Shown here: one piece after another, positions 21,537 to 30,837 of the stretch
How the letters are laid out: each line of letters starts with the position of its first letter
Position numbering within the stretch: the stretch's first letter is position 1
Assembly: GCF_050587525.1 (NCBI RefSeq)
Contig: NZ_JBOBFT010000001.1
Location: 1 to 64,000 of the forward strand
Source: Plantibacter sp050587525
GTDB lineage: Bacteria; Actinomycetota; Actinomycetes; Actinomycetales; Microbacteriaceae
Direction of reading: 5' to 3'
Length of the DNA stretch: 64,000 nt
Notes under the pieces: generated by a model
What the model was told of the DNA's origin: nothing
The model's input: only the letters and a program-made list of their open reading frames with translations
Databases searched by the model: none
Translations under genes and position numbers: made by a program

Positions 21537-22328
21537 CTACGTCCCCGACAGTTCGTGGAGCAGGGCGACGACGGGCTCGAAGCGCAGCCGTGACGACTCG
21601 ATGTGCTCGCCGATGAGGCGCGCAGCATCGGACGAGCGGTGGTCGATGATCGCCTCCGCGATGCCGGTGTGCTCGTCGATCGCCCGCGAACCGGAGCCGT
21701 TCCGGTAGTACGCGCTGAACGCCTCCCTGATGAGCGCGGCCTCGTCGGCGGTCCGCGGGCTCACGGTCCTGGACGCGTGGTACAGCCGCAGGAAATGCAG
21801 ATGGAAGTGCGTGCGCTCGAACGACTGCACGATGAGTTCGTTGCCCGCCAGCTGCGCGATGAGCGCGTGGAAGCGCGCGTCGTGCTCCGTGAGCGCCGTG
21901 TATGCGTCCTCGCCCTCCGGCCCGGCCTCGCTCAGGACGGCGGTGCGTCCGCGATCGAGTTCGTCACGGAGGGCCGCGATGCCGGCGTCGTCCACGACCG
22001 TCGCCGCCTGCTCCGCCGTCCACGGCTCGATGAGCATGCGGAACTGCGACAGCTCCACGAACTCCTTCGCCGTCAGGAGTGACGTCGCGAAGTAGCCGCG
22101 AAGCGGCGTCTTCACGGCGAGTCCGTCCGATTCGAGGCGGGCGAGGGCTTCGCGCACCGGTGTCGGTGAGACGCCGAGTTCTGCGGACAGGGCGTCGATA
22201 TTCATCCGCACGCCAGGGGAGATCGTATGGTCGAGCAGCATCGTCCGGATGACGAAGTAGGTCTCGTCGGACAGCACGGAACGCGAGATGCGCGGCGGCA
22301 GCTGAACGCTCACGGTGACTCCAGCCAC
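21537..22328 (-). CDS. GntR/FadR-family transcriptional regulator with FCD domain
   Basis: 263-aa repressor-type regulator. An N-terminal winged helix (about residues 15-80, with ELGVSPTPVREALARLESDGLAV) is followed by an all-helical FCD ligand domain. The FCD domain carries the usual metal-binding pattern (HDARFH, HLHFLRLYH, EHTGIAEAI). FCD regulators commonly bind sugar acids. It lies downstream of, and in the same direction as, the sugar operon, so it probably controls that operon and the divergent aldo/keto reductase. Start at GTG 22328; AAGGAG lies 12 nt upstream, a long spacing. Confidence 0.9.
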   Translation of the reverse strand: MAGVTVSVQLPPRISRSVLSDETYFVIRTMLLDHTISPGVRMNIDALSAELGVSPTPVREALARLESDGLAVKTPLRGYFATSLLTAKEFVELSQFRMLIEPWTAEQAATVVDDAGIAALRDELDRGRTAVLSEAGPEGEDAYTALTEHDARFHALIAQLAGNELIVQSFERTHFHLHFLRLYHASRTVSPRTADEAALIREAFSAYYRNGSGSRAIDEHTGIAEAIIDHRSSDAARLIGEHIESSRLRFEPVVALLHELSGT

Positions 22329-22394
22329 GAGGGGGACAAACTCCTTGCAGAGTAGTACAGCTGTCGGAGGGACGGCCTCCGACCAGGCGGTCGC

Positions 22395-22727
22395 CTACGC
22401 ACCCGAGCGCTGCGCAGCGAGATCCCACACCTCCTCGAGCGGGGTCATCGCCGATCCGCCGTCGGCATCTCGGAAGACCTCGACGAAGCAGCCGATGCGC
22501 GCCTGCCACGCGGTCTGGGCCGGATCGCCGTCGAGTCCCGCCATCGCCGCGTCGAAGTCCTCGCACACGACCAGGTGGAAGAGCCGGTCGCCCGAGCGCC
22601 AGATGGTCCAGTCGTGGATGCCGACGCGCGCGAAGCTCGCCACGAGGTCGTCCGGGATCCGCTCGTGCGCCGCCCGGTAGCCGTCGACGAGCCCCGGCCG
22701 GATGATCGAGTGCAGGGCGACACGCAT
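22395..22727 (-). CDS. L-rhamnose mutarotase family protein (RhaM-like)
   Basis: 110-aa protein of the RhaM (DUF718) family, dimeric alpha/beta-barrel enzymes that interconvert the alpha and beta anomers of a hexose. Visible family features are the first-strand RVALHSIIRPG, the HERIPDDL segment, the HDWTIWRSGDRLFHLVVCEDF core and the C-terminal PLEEVWDL. The start codon shares one base with the ATPase stop (TGATG), so it is the last gene of the transporter operon by translational coupling. Its job is probably to supply the right anomer of the imported sugar to the dehydrogenase. Confidence 0.87.
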   Translation of the reverse strand: MRVALHSIIRPGLVDGYRAAHERIPDDLVASFARVGIHDWTIWRSGDRLFHLVVCEDFDAAMAGLDGDPAQTAWQARIGCFVEVFRDADGGSAMTPLEEVWDLAAQRSGA

Positions 22728-24328
22728 CAGACCGTCTCCGTCCCGGTGGATCCGACGACCCCGCCGTCGCCGCCGACCCCGGCCCGCTGCCCGTGGATGA
22801 GCCGGATGACGGCTTTGCTCATGTCGTCGTAGTCGTGCGTGTTGTCGATCTCGCCGGCGATCACGAAGTCCTGCATGACCACGATGCGGTCCACGAGGGT
22901 GACCGTCTCGGCGAGGTCGCTCGAGATGACGACGATCGCCTTGCCCGCCTCCGCCAGTCGCCAGATGAGCTGGTAGAACGCGCCCTTCGTGCGGACGTCG
23001 ATCCCGATCGTCGGTTCGTCGATGATGAGGATCTCGGTGTTCGCCGCGAGCCATTTCCCGAGCGACACCTTCTGCTGATTGCCACCCGAGAGCTGCCCGA
23101 CGAGCTGGTCGCGCGAGGACACCTTGATGTCGAGGGAGGCGATGAACTCGTCGGCCGTCGCATCGGCGGCGCGCTCTCGAACGACCCCGAACGCGTTCGA
23201 CAGCTTCCGCAGGACCGTGACGGTGAGGTTCTTGCCGACGGTCTGATCGAGGAACAGCCCTTCGGCTTTGCGGTCCTCGGTGACGTAGCCGATGCGATGC
23301 CGGTCGAGCGCGTCGCCGACGGATCGGATGGTGGTCACCCGACCGTTCACGAGGATCTCGCCGCCCGTGATCTTGTCGAGCCCGAGGAGCGCTCTCGCGA
23401 GTTCGCTGCGCCCTGCGCCGACCAGGCCGTACATGCCGAGGATCTCCCCCGGCCGCACGGCGAAGTCGATGCCGCTGTGCCCGCTCGCGGTGTCGATGCC
23501 GCGGAGTTCCAGGGCGGGAGTTCCGGACTGCAGCGGCGGCCGTTCCGGGATGTCGAGTTTCGCGAGGGTGCGTCCGACGAGGAGATCGACGATGCCGTCG
23601 CGCGTGTAGTCGGCGAGCGACGCGGATTCGAGCACGGACCGGCCGTCACGGAAGATCGTGACGGTGTCGCAGTGGGCGAAGACCTCCTCCAGCTTGTGAC
23701 TCACGAAGAGGATCGAGCGGCCCTGATCCGCCAGCCGGTGCACGACGTCGAAGAGGAGCTTCGACTCGGTCTCGCTGATCGACGCCGTCGGTTCGTCGAG
23801 GAGGAGCACCGCGCTGTCCGCGTACAGGCCGCGCGCGATCTCGATGAGCTGCGTCTGCGCGGGCGAGAGAAGGCTCGTCGGGAGGGACGGGTCGATCGGG
23901 AACTCGAGCAGGTCGAGCACCCGCGCGGCGCCCTCCCGAACCTCCTTCCAATCGACCCGTCCCCCACGCTTCGGGGTGTTGCCGAGGACGATGTTCTCGG
24001 CGACCGTGAAGTCGGCGATGACGTTGCGCTCCTGGTGCACGACGCCGATGCCGGCCATCGTCGCGTCGTGCGCGGAACGGAACGTCCGCGCCTCCCCGCG
24101 CACGAGCAGTTCGCCGGAGTCGGCCGGTTGGATGCCCGTCAGGATCTTGATGAGCGTGGACTTGCCGGCTCCGTTCTCGCCGAGCAGTGCGTGCACCTCG
24201 CCGCGCTTGAGCGTCAGGTTCACGGCGTCGAGGGCGCGGACGCCCGGGAACGTCTTCGTGATTCCACGCGCTTCGAGTGCGAAGCCCTGCTCGGCGACCG
24301 TGCGGTCGATCGTCTGCTGGTCCGACAT
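22727..24328 (-). CDS. Sugar ABC transporter ATP-binding protein (RbsA/MglA type)
   Basis: 533-aa duplicated ATPase of a monosaccharide importer. The first half has Walker A GENGAGKST at about 50-58, the LLSPAQTQLIEIARGL signature region and LLLDEPTAS. The second half has a degenerate Walker A (GLVGAGRSE), LSGGNQQKVSLGKW and IIDEPTIGID. The second Walker A lacks the Lys, as is normal for this carbohydrate-uptake (CUT2) class. It overlaps the upstream permease stop by 1 bp and the downstream mutarotase start by 1 bp. Confidence 0.95.
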   Translation of the reverse strand: MSDQQTIDRTVAEQGFALEARGITKTFPGVRALDAVNLTLKRGEVHALLGENGAGKSTLIKILTGIQPADSGELLVRGEARTFRSAHDATMAGIGVVHQERNVIADFTVAENIVLGNTPKRGGRVDWKEVREGAARVLDLLEFPIDPSLPTSLLSPAQTQLIEIARGLYADSAVLLLDEPTASISETESKLLFDVVHRLADQGRSILFVSHKLEEVFAHCDTVTIFRDGRSVLESASLADYTRDGIVDLLVGRTLAKLDIPERPPLQSGTPALELRGIDTASGHSGIDFAVRPGEILGMYGLVGAGRSELARALLGLDKITGGEILVNGRVTTIRSVGDALDRHRIGYVTEDRKAEGLFLDQTVGKNLTVTVLRKLSNAFGVVRERAADATADEFIASLDIKVSSRDQLVGQLSGGNQQKVSLGKWLAANTEILIIDEPTIGIDVRTKGAFYQLIWRLAEAGKAIVVISSDLAETVTLVDRIVVMQDFVIAGEIDNTHDYDDMSKAVIRLIHGQRAGVGGDGGVVGSTGTETV

Positions 24329-25350
24329 CAGCGTGCTCCTTCAACGGCTCGGACGGCTGCCGTGGGCGGCGCGTCTGGCGGGGTGGGGCGGCGGCCGGTC
24401 CTCGGTCGGTTCGTGCGCACCCGATCGAGGGCGACGGTTCCGAGGACGACGGCGCCGATCACGAGGTTGACCCAGCTCGGGTCGAGCTGGAACGCCGCGC
24501 GGGCGCTGTCGACGAGACGGACGATCGTCGCTGCGAACACGGTCCCGAGCACGGCCACCGTTCCGCCGACGAGCGAGACGCCGCCGATGATCGGCGCTGC
24601 GAAGCTCGAGAGGAGCCAGTCGCCGCCGATGCTCTTGTTCGCCCCGGGGAGCGAGGCGAGGACGAGGAGGGCCGCGACCCCGCAGAGCAGACCGGACAGT
24701 GCGTGCGCCGCAACGAGGCTGCGGTTGTTGGAGATGCCGCTCAGCGTCGCCGCCAACGGGTTGCCGCCGCTCGCGAGCATCTCGCGGGCGAAGAGCATGT
24801 TCCGGTACACGAGCGAGAGGACGATCGCGATGGCGACGGCGATCCAGAAGATGAGCGGGATGCCGAGCGGACGCGCGGTTCCGATCAACTGCAGTTCCGG
24901 CCAGGCGTTCGCCGTGATCGTCCGGGTGCCGACGAGGGCGTACTGCGCTCCGCTCAGAATGGTCATCGTCGCGAGCGTGACGACGAAGCCGTTGATCCTG
25001 GTCAGGACGACGAGCAGACCGTTCGCGAGTCCCGCGAGGAGACCGATGAGGATCGCCGCGATGCCGCCGAGCCAGCCGGGCAGGCCGAAGTCGGCGATGA
25101 GGATGGCGGCGAGGCACGCGGAGAAGCCGCCGATCGCGCCGACCGCGAGGTTGAGCTGGCCCACGGCGAGCGTCGCCATCTGTGCGAGCCCGATGACGAT
25201 CGGGATGGCGAGGAACTGGAAGAACGTCTCGACGGAGATGGGGCTGAGGAACCCGCCGCCGGACTGCGCGGTGAGGATGATGACGCCGACGACGATGACG
25301 CCCGCGAGCGTCGCGTTCTGGCTCTTCAGAGTGCGCGCGAAGCGTTTCAC
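24328..25350 (-). CDS. Sugar ABC transporter permease (RbsC type) 2
   Basis: 340-aa membrane protein of the BPD_transp_2 family with about 8-10 helices, one of two permeases of the CUT2-type importer. ATLAVGQLNLAVGAIGG matches the conserved cytoplasmic-facing helix of RbsC proteins. The C-terminus is a Pro/Arg/Ala-rich cytosolic tail of about 30 residues. ATG at 25350 overlaps the preceding permease stop by 4 bp. Having two distinct permeases points to a heterodimeric channel. Confidence 0.93.
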   Translation of the reverse strand: MKRFARTLKSQNATLAGVIVVGVIILTAQSGGGFLSPISVETFFQFLAIPIVIGLAQMATLAVGQLNLAVGAIGGFSACLAAILIADFGLPGWLGGIAAILIGLLAGLANGLLVVLTRINGFVVTLATMTILSGAQYALVGTRTITANAWPELQLIGTARPLGIPLIFWIAVAIAIVLSLVYRNMLFAREMLASGGNPLAATLSGISNNRSLVAAHALSGLLCGVAALLVLASLPGANKSIGGDWLLSSFAAPIIGGVSLVGGTVAVLGTVFAATIVRLVDSARAAFQLDPSWVNLVIGAVVLGTVALDRVRTNRPRTGRRPTPPDAPPTAAVRAVEGAR

Positions 25351-26477
25351 GAGGACACCACCGCCTCTCCGGTGCGTTCGACGGACGGTTGTCGGGCGGC
25401 TCGCAGTTGCGACCGCTGGCCCATCACGTCGCGGACCCGGTCGGCGGAGAGCGCGAGCAGGAGCACGGTGCCGAGGAGGATGTTGAGCCCCTCGATGCCG
25501 ACGCCGAAGATGAGCAGGCCCTGCCGGATGACGACCGTCAACGTGATGCCGAGGAACGTGCCGATCACGGAGACGTAGCCGCCCGCGAGGAGCGTGCCGC
25601 CGAGGATCGGGCCGAGGAAGGACTGGAGCATGAACTCCTGGCCGATGCCCGGCGTGAACGATCCCGTGCTGGCCGCGAGCATGAACCCCGCGAGTCCCGC
25701 GAGGACTCCGGAGAGCGTGTGGACGAGGATGATGCGCGCGGCGACCGGGATGCCCGAGAGGAGCGCCGCCCGATCGCTGCTCCCCGTGAGGAGCGTCTCA
25801 CGGCCGAACCGCATGCGGGAGAAGAGGAACCCGATGACGAGCATCGCGAACAGCGCCACGAAGAGCAGGAGCGGGATGCCGGCCGGACCGCAGGTGTCGC
25901 CGATGCACAGATCGGAGGTCTTGAACCGGCCGAACTCGTTGAGCCCCGGCACCTGTACCGTGATGGCCGAGCCCGCGCTGACCCGTGCGTAGACCGTCGG
26001 GACGAGGCCGAGGAGCGCGAAGCTCATCGCGAGGGTCACGACGAAGGAGTTGACGCCGGCCTTCGCGACGAGGACGCCGCAGATCGCCCCGACGAGCCCG
26101 CCGGCGAGGAGCCCTGCGAGCAGCCCGACGATGAGCGGAACGCCGAACGCCTGGAACGTCATGCCGGCGACCATCGCACCGACGGCCGCCATCCCGCCGA
26201 TCGCGAGGTTCATCTGGCCGACCGACAGCACGACCATCTGCGCGAGCCCCACGACCGTGAAGATCGCGATGTTCGTGAGCATGGGGGCGATGACGAACTG
26301 CGTGGAGAAGAACATCGGCTGGATGCTCCCGATCACGATGACGAGCACCGCGATGAGGATCAGGAGGCCGATGCGGTTGTCGCCGAGGAGCGCACGACCC
26401 CGGCGACGGGTGTCGGCGCCGCGTGCGTTCCGGTCCTTCGCCGTGCGCGGGGCCTTCGGTGCGGTCGAGACGCTCAT
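25347..26477 (-). CDS. Sugar ABC transporter permease (RbsC type) 1
   Basis: 376-aa permease of the same family, with an N-terminal basic cytosolic extension (about 30 residues, Arg/Lys/Ala) and about ten helices. QMVVLSVGQMNLAIGGMAAVGAM is the conserved family segment, and the periplasmic loop RFKTSDLCIGDTCGP carries two cysteines that could form a disulfide. ATG at 26477 overlaps the upstream dehydratase stop by 4 bp, and its own stop overlaps the next permease by 4 bp. It works with the lipoprotein and ATPase of the operon. Confidence 0.93.
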   Translation of the reverse strand: MSVSTAPKAPRTAKDRNARGADTRRRGRALLGDNRIGLLILIAVLVIVIGSIQPMFFSTQFVIAPMLTNIAIFTVVGLAQMVVLSVGQMNLAIGGMAAVGAMVAGMTFQAFGVPLIVGLLAGLLAGGLVGAICGVLVAKAGVNSFVVTLAMSFALLGLVPTVYARVSAGSAITVQVPGLNEFGRFKTSDLCIGDTCGPAGIPLLLFVALFAMLVIGFLFSRMRFGRETLLTGSSDRAALLSGIPVAARIILVHTLSGVLAGLAGFMLAASTGSFTPGIGQEFMLQSFLGPILGGTLLAGGYVSVIGTFLGITLTVVIRQGLLIFGVGIEGLNILLGTVLLLALSADRVRDVMGQRSQLRAARQPSVERTGEAVVSS

Positions 26478-27628
26478 GCGACCCGCCTCCCGTCGATCGC
26501 GTCGTCGTCCCAGTCGATGCCGAGCCCCGGCGTCTCCGGCGCGACCGCGAGGCCGTCCCGGATCTCGAGTTCGTCACGCGTGATGCCGCGCAGCTGCGGG
26601 ATGTGCTCGACGTAGTGACCGTTCGGGACCGCCGCGACGAGGCTCACGTGGAGCTCCATCAGGAAGTGCGGGCAGACGACCGTGTTGTACGCCTCCGCGA
26701 GGTGTGCGACCTTGAGCCACGGCGTGATGCCGCCGATGCGGGCGACGTCGACCTGGACGACCGATGCCGCGTCCCGATGCAGGTAGTCGCGGAACTGCGC
26801 GATCGAGTACATCGACTCCCCCACGGCGATGGGGATGCTCGTGGAAGCGGCGAGGCGTGCGTGCCCGCTCACGTCGTCGGCCGGCAGGGGCTCCTCGAAC
26901 CAGAAGAGGTCGGCGTCCTCGAACGCGGCTGCCCGACGCACCGCTTCGGCCGCGGTCATCGACTGGTTGGCGTCGACCATGATGTGGAAGTCCGCGCCGA
27001 CGGCATCGCGCACCGCGAGCAGCCGCTCCCGGTCCTCGGTGACCGACGGCTTGCCCACCTTGAGCTTCACGCCCCGCAGGCCCTTGGCCTGCGATTCGAG
27101 GGCTCCCGCGACGAGGTCGCCCTGAGAGAGGTGCAGCCAGCCGCCCTCCGTGTCGTACAGCGGCACCTCGCGACGATACCCTCCGGCCATGCGCCAGAGC
27201 GGTTCGCCCGTGCGCTTGCCGCGGACGTCCCACAGCGCGGTGTCGATCGCGGCGAGCGCGAGCGAGGTGATCGCCCCGACCGTCGTCGCCCGCGTGGACC
27301 GGAAGAGCGTGGTCCAGACGGCTTCGATCGCGCGGCTGTCGAGACCGATGAGCGACGGGATCAGGTGGTCGCGCAGCATCGACAGCACCGCGCGACCCCC
27401 CGTCCCGATCGTGTAGGAGTACCCGACACCCGTGAGTCCGTCGGCGGTGTCGATCTCCACGAAGATCGTCTCCTGCTTCAGGAAGCTCTGGACGGCGTCG
27501 GTGCGTACCGTCTCGACCTCGAGGTCGATGAGGGAGGCGCGGGCGGCGGTGATCGCGGCGGCCCCGGAGAACGCGGCCGTGAACGCTCCCGCGTTCGTGG
27601 GCGCACCGGTGGTGGTGATCGCAGTCAT
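26474..27628 (-). CDS. Enolase-superfamily sugar-acid dehydratase (mandelate racemase-like)
   Basis: 384-aa protein of the mandelate racemase/muconate lactonizing enzyme group. Visible catalytic and metal residues are the KLKVG pair of lysines, Asp in DANQS, Glu in FEEPL, Glu in VGESM and a catalytic His in CPHFLMELH. These define acid-sugar dehydratases (L-fuconate, galactarate or talarate type) that make 2-keto-3-deoxy acids. The N-terminus up to about residue 30 is extra Ala/Thr-rich sequence; a later start is possible. Second in the operon, 22 bp after the binding protein. Inside a transport operon it most likely acts on the acid formed from the imported sugar. Confidence 0.85.
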   Translation of the reverse strand: MTAITTTGAPTNAGAFTAAFSGAAAITAARASLIDLEVETVRTDAVQSFLKQETIFVEIDTADGLTGVGYSYTIGTGGRAVLSMLRDHLIPSLIGLDSRAIEAVWTTLFRSTRATTVGAITSLALAAIDTALWDVRGKRTGEPLWRMAGGYRREVPLYDTEGGWLHLSQGDLVAGALESQAKGLRGVKLKVGKPSVTEDRERLLAVRDAVGADFHIMVDANQSMTAAEAVRRAAAFEDADLFWFEEPLPADDVSGHARLAASTSIPIAVGESMYSIAQFRDYLHRDAASVVQVDVARIGGITPWLKVAHLAEAYNTVVCPHFLMELHVSLVAAVPNGHYVEHIPQLRGITRDELEIRDGLAVAPETPGLGIDWDDDAIDGRRVA

Positions 27629-27650
27629 GATGTCGAGTGCTCCAGTGTCG

Positions 27651-28709
27651 TCACTTGCAGGTGAGCAGGTCGCTCTTGAACGTGTCCATGAGCTTCGTCG
27701 TCTCGGCCTTGCGCTCGTCGTCGTACGTCTTCACGTTGTCCTTCGTGACGACGAACGAACCGGAGTCGATGACGACGCCCGGGTCCTTCATCGTGCAGGC
27801 CTTCGTCTGCAGCTGGCCGAGCGTCCACGAGCCCACGTAGGCCTGGCCGACGGGGTTCTGGACGACGGTCGCGGAGACGGAGCCGTCCGCGATGCCGCTC
27901 AGGATGACGTCGTCGTCGTCGATCGCGACGACCTTGATGGGGAGACCGGACGCCTTGACGGCCGACGCCGATGCGACGGCCGGGTTGTACGCCGTGGAGA
28001 CGAAGCCGTTGATTTCCGATCCCTTCGCGGCGAGGAGGTCGGCGACGGCCTTCTGCGCGGTCGAGAGGTCCTTGTCGATGTCGGTCACGGCCGGCAGCAG
28101 GGTGACGGATCCGCCCGTCTCGGCGACGGCCTTCTCGACGCCCTTGATGCGGCGTTGAGTGTTGGCGTCGACGTTGTTGCCGGTGAGGTGGACGAGCGTG
28201 CCCGTGCCGCCCATCGCATCGATCGCGGCTTTCGCGGCCTTGTATGCGGCGACCTCGGTGTCGGTGGAGAGGCAGAAATCGGCCTCGTTGACGTCGCCCG
28301 CGGGACAGGACGCGAGCGATGCGACGGCGAAGCCCTGGTCCTTGAGGGACTTGAACGTCGTGTTGATGTCGGTGGGCGAGACGCCGAAGATGCCGAACGC
28401 GTTGACGCCCTGGGCGGCGAGGGAGTTGAGGACCTCGTTCTGCTTGGACTGGTCCCACTCGGCCGTCTCGTTGACGGCGACGCTGCCGAGCCCGAAGTCC
28501 TTCGCCGCTTCCTTGCCTGCGGCGGCCCACGGCTGGAAGTACGGGTGCGATCCGCCCGGTACGAGGGCGACCTTCACCGACTCCATCCCGCCGGAGCCTG
28601 CGCTGTCGGCGGTTCCGGCCGATTTGCTCGTGCACGCTGCCGTGGACAATGCCAGGGTGATTGCTGCGGCGGCGAGCAGGCCGCGGGTGACCTTGCTGCG
28701 AACGATCAT
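27651..28709 (-). CDS. Sugar-binding lipoprotein of the CUT2 ABC importer
   Basis: 352-aa substrate-binding protein of the Peripla_BP_4 (ribose/galactose-binding) fold. ATG at 28709 is chosen because GGAGGA lies 4-5 nt upstream and it opens a lipoprotein signal (SKVTRGLLAAAAITLALSTAAC) with Cys about residue 25; upstream in-frame codons lack any signal. The mature part shows PGGSHPYFQPW, FGVSPTDINTTF, LTGNNVDANTQRR and STAYNPAVASA, typical of this family. Two extra cysteines (near SCPAG and FCLST) may pair outside the membrane. First gene of the six-gene operon. Confidence 0.93.
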   Translation of the reverse strand: MIVRSKVTRGLLAAAAITLALSTAACTSKSAGTADSAGSGGMESVKVALVPGGSHPYFQPWAAAGKEAAKDFGLGSVAVNETAEWDQSKQNEVLNSLAAQGVNAFGIFGVSPTDINTTFKSLKDQGFAVASLASCPAGDVNEADFCLSTDTEVAAYKAAKAAIDAMGGTGTLVHLTGNNVDANTQRRIKGVEKAVAETGGSVTLLPAVTDIDKDLSTAQKAVADLLAAKGSEINGFVSTAYNPAVASASAVKASGLPIKVVAIDDDDVILSGIADGSVSATVVQNPVGQAYVGSWTLGQLQTKACTMKDPGVVIDSGSFVVTKDNVKTYDDERKAETTKLMDTFKSDLLTCK

Positions 28710-28746
28710 GATTCCTCCACTCTGAGAAACACTTCGAAAATAGAAT

Positions 28747-28758
28747 ATCCAATAGGAT
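28747..28758. promoter_or_regulatory. Candidate operator ATCC-AATA-GGAT before the sugar operon
   Basis: Perfect 4-bp half sites with a 4-bp centre, 38 bp upstream of the lipoprotein start, in an unusually AT-rich stretch that also holds the likely promoter. A second inverted repeat, GGTCGG-7-CCGACC, lies at 28800-28818. Either could bind the local GntR regulator or a regulator of the divergent peptide transporter. Confidence 0.4.
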
Positions 28759-28978
28759 CTGTACTTGAGGAGCCTATCGCCGGCGCCGCGGTTGTCAAGG
28801 GTCGGATCAATACCGACCACTATCAGGCAGTTTCGCCGCAGCTCCTCGTTCCGCCGACGCTAACATCCGATGTCTACCCTGCGGGCGTTCCGAGACCGGA
28901 TCGTGATGTGAGCCTGAAACTCGATGAGGCTACGTATCTAACATTGACGGGTGATCGTGATGTGAAACGATGGTTTCC

Positions 28979-30457
28979 ATGAACACCACCCCCACGACCG
29001 AGCACCCACCGCAGCCGGGCGGGGACGCGAAGGCCTTCTTCGGCCAGCCCCGAGCGCTCGCCAACGTCTTCGGCGTGGAGATGTGGGAACGCTTCTCCTT
29101 CTACGGCATGCAGGGCATCCTGCTCATCTACCTGTACTTCTCCGTCACCGACGGCGGCCTCGGCGTCGACAAGGCGACGGCGGCCGGCATCGTCGGAGCG
29201 TACGGCGGCAGCGTCTACCTGTCCACGATCCTCGGCGCGTGGCTCGCGGACCGTGTCCTCGGCTCGGAACGGGTCCTCTTCGCGGGCGCCATCGTCATCA
29301 TGGCCGGTCACGTCGCCCTCGCGATCATCCCGGGCGGCGCGGGAGTCGTCGTCGGCCTCATCCTCGTCGCCTTCGGCAGCGGCGGACTGAAAGCCAACGC
29401 GACCCGCATCGTCGGCACCCTCTACGGCGAGAAGGACCCCCGACGCGACGCCGGCTTCTCGATCTTCTACCTCGGCATCAACCTCGGCGGCTTCCTGGGG
29501 CCGATCCTCACGGGACTCGTCCAAAGCACTGCCGGCTTCCACTGGGGCTTCGGACTCGCTGCCGCCGGCATGGCCGTCGGGCTCATCCAGTACTCGTTCG
29601 GCCGGAAACGCCTCCCCGACGAGGCCCGTGCGGTCCCGAACCCGCTCCCCCGAAACCGCCGTGCACTCATGGCCGGCCTCGCCGCGGCGTTCGTCGTCGT
29701 GGCCATCGTCCTCGTCGTCACCGGCGTCGTGACCGCGGAGAACCTGCCGCTCGTCATCATCGGGCTCGTGATCGTCGCCGCCGTGTCGTACTTCGCGGTC
29801 ATGCTCTCCTCGAAGCTCGTCTCCAGTACGGAACGCAGCCGCCTGTTCGCGTTCATTCCGCTCTTCATCGCGAACGCCGCGTTCTGGTCGCTGTACCAGC
29901 AGCAGTTCACGGTCCTCACGATCTACTCGGACGAACGCCTCGACCGGAACCTGTTCGGCTGGGAGTTCCCGATCCCGTGGGTGCAGTCGATCAACCCGAT
30001 CTTCATCATCATCCTCTCGGGCGTCTTCGCGGCGATCTGGACGAAATGGGGCGACCGTCAGCCGTCCACGCCCGTGAAGTTCGCGGCCGGCACGATCCTC
30101 ATGGGGCTCGCGTTCCTCCTCTTCCTCGCCTGGGCGGGCGGCGGACCCAACAGCACGCCGCTCATCGCGATGATCGGCATCCTGCTCGTCTTCACGATGG
30201 CGGAACTGCTCATCTCCCCGGTCGGCCTGTCCGCCTCCACGAAGCTCGCACCGCACGCCTTCGAGGCGCAGATGGTCGCGCTGTACTTCCTGTCGGTCTC
30301 CCTCGGGACGGCGATGGCGGGGCAGCTCGCGAAGCTGTACACGCCGGAGACGGAGACGGCCTACTTCAGCGTCATCGGCGGTGTCGCGATCCTGATCGGC
30401 ATCCTGCTCGCCGTCTTCAGCCCGATGGTCCTGCGCCTCATGAGGGGCGTCCGCTAG
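28979..30457 (+). CDS. POT/PTR2-family peptide:H+ symporter
   Basis: 492-aa proton-dependent oligopeptide transporter with 14 predicted helices. The PTR2 signature is clear: GVEMWERFSFYGMQGILLIYLY at the first helix, then YGEKDPRRDAGFSIFYLGINLGGFLGP. It imports di- and tripeptides. ATG at 28979 is taken, with AACGAT 7 nt upstream as a possible -10 box; an in-frame ATG at 28970 would add three residues. Divergent from the sugar operon and followed by a strong terminator. Confidence 0.92.
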   Translation: MNTTPTTEHPPQPGGDAKAFFGQPRALANVFGVEMWERFSFYGMQGILLIYLYFSVTDGGLGVDKATAAGIVGAYGGSVYLSTILGAWLADRVLGSERVLFAGAIVIMAGHVALAIIPGGAGVVVGLILVAFGSGGLKANATRIVGTLYGEKDPRRDAGFSIFYLGINLGGFLGPILTGLVQSTAGFHWGFGLAAAGMAVGLIQYSFGRKRLPDEARAVPNPLPRNRRALMAGLAAAFVVVAIVLVVTGVVTAENLPLVIIGLVIVAAVSYFAVMLSSKLVSSTERSRLFAFIPLFIANAAFWSLYQQQFTVLTIYSDERLDRNLFGWEFPIPWVQSINPIFIIILSGVFAAIWTKWGDRQPSTPVKFAAGTILMGLAFLLFLAWAGGGPNSTPLIAMIGILLVFTMAELLISPVGLSASTKLAPHAFEAQMVALYFLSVSLGTAMAGQLAKLYTPETETAYFSVIGGVAILIGILLAVFSPMVLRLMRGVR

Positions 30458-30480
30458 TCGGCCCGGAACCGTGTGGAACG

Positions 30481-30518
30481 AGAACAGCCCCGCTCCTCGG
30501 AAGGAGCGGGGCTGTTCT
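30481..30518 (+). terminator. Hairpin terminator after the POT gene
   Basis: Perfect 16-bp arms (30481-30496 and 30503-30518) with a 6-base loop, 23 nt after the stop. It may also stop readthrough from the opposite-strand tRNA gene. Confidence 0.85.
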
Positions 30519-30531
30519 GTACATCTGCCTG

Positions 30532-30613
30532 TGGCGAGTGAGGGATTCGAACCCCCGAAGGCTGAGCCGTCTGATTTACAGTCAGATCCCTTTGGCCGCT
30601 AGGGTAACTCGCC
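30532..30613 (-). tRNA. tRNA-Tyr (GUA anticodon)
   Basis: 82-nt class II tRNA on the minus strand. The acceptor stem GGCGAGT pairs with ACTCGCC, the anticodon loop reads CTGTAAA, a long variable arm follows, and the T-arm has GGTTCGAATCC. CCA is not encoded. The rest of the 30458-30837 gap holds only the terminator and the yajQ promoter. Confidence 0.95.
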
Positions 30614-30837
30614 AGGGCGCGCCCGACCAACTTGCATCAGCCAACCGAAAGCGCTTCACAAGAATACTCGTCAGAGCCCCTGACGCGAAATCGGCGCGGA
30701 ACGGTGGTCCGGATGCCCGGAAGCACAGTGTGGAACCGCGGCACCAACGCCTGGAAGCACAGGGCAGAACGGCGACTCAACCGCCCGGGAACCCAGCGCG
30801 GCCTGGACCCGGAGACGAGGCCGGGTAGCATGGTGGG

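Noticed and set aside
22793..25486. Very long open frames on the strand opposite the sugar operon (up to about 900 codons)
   Set aside because: They are mirror images of highly GC-biased coding sequence, have no recognisable domain, and the opposite strand has clear ABC-transporter genes.
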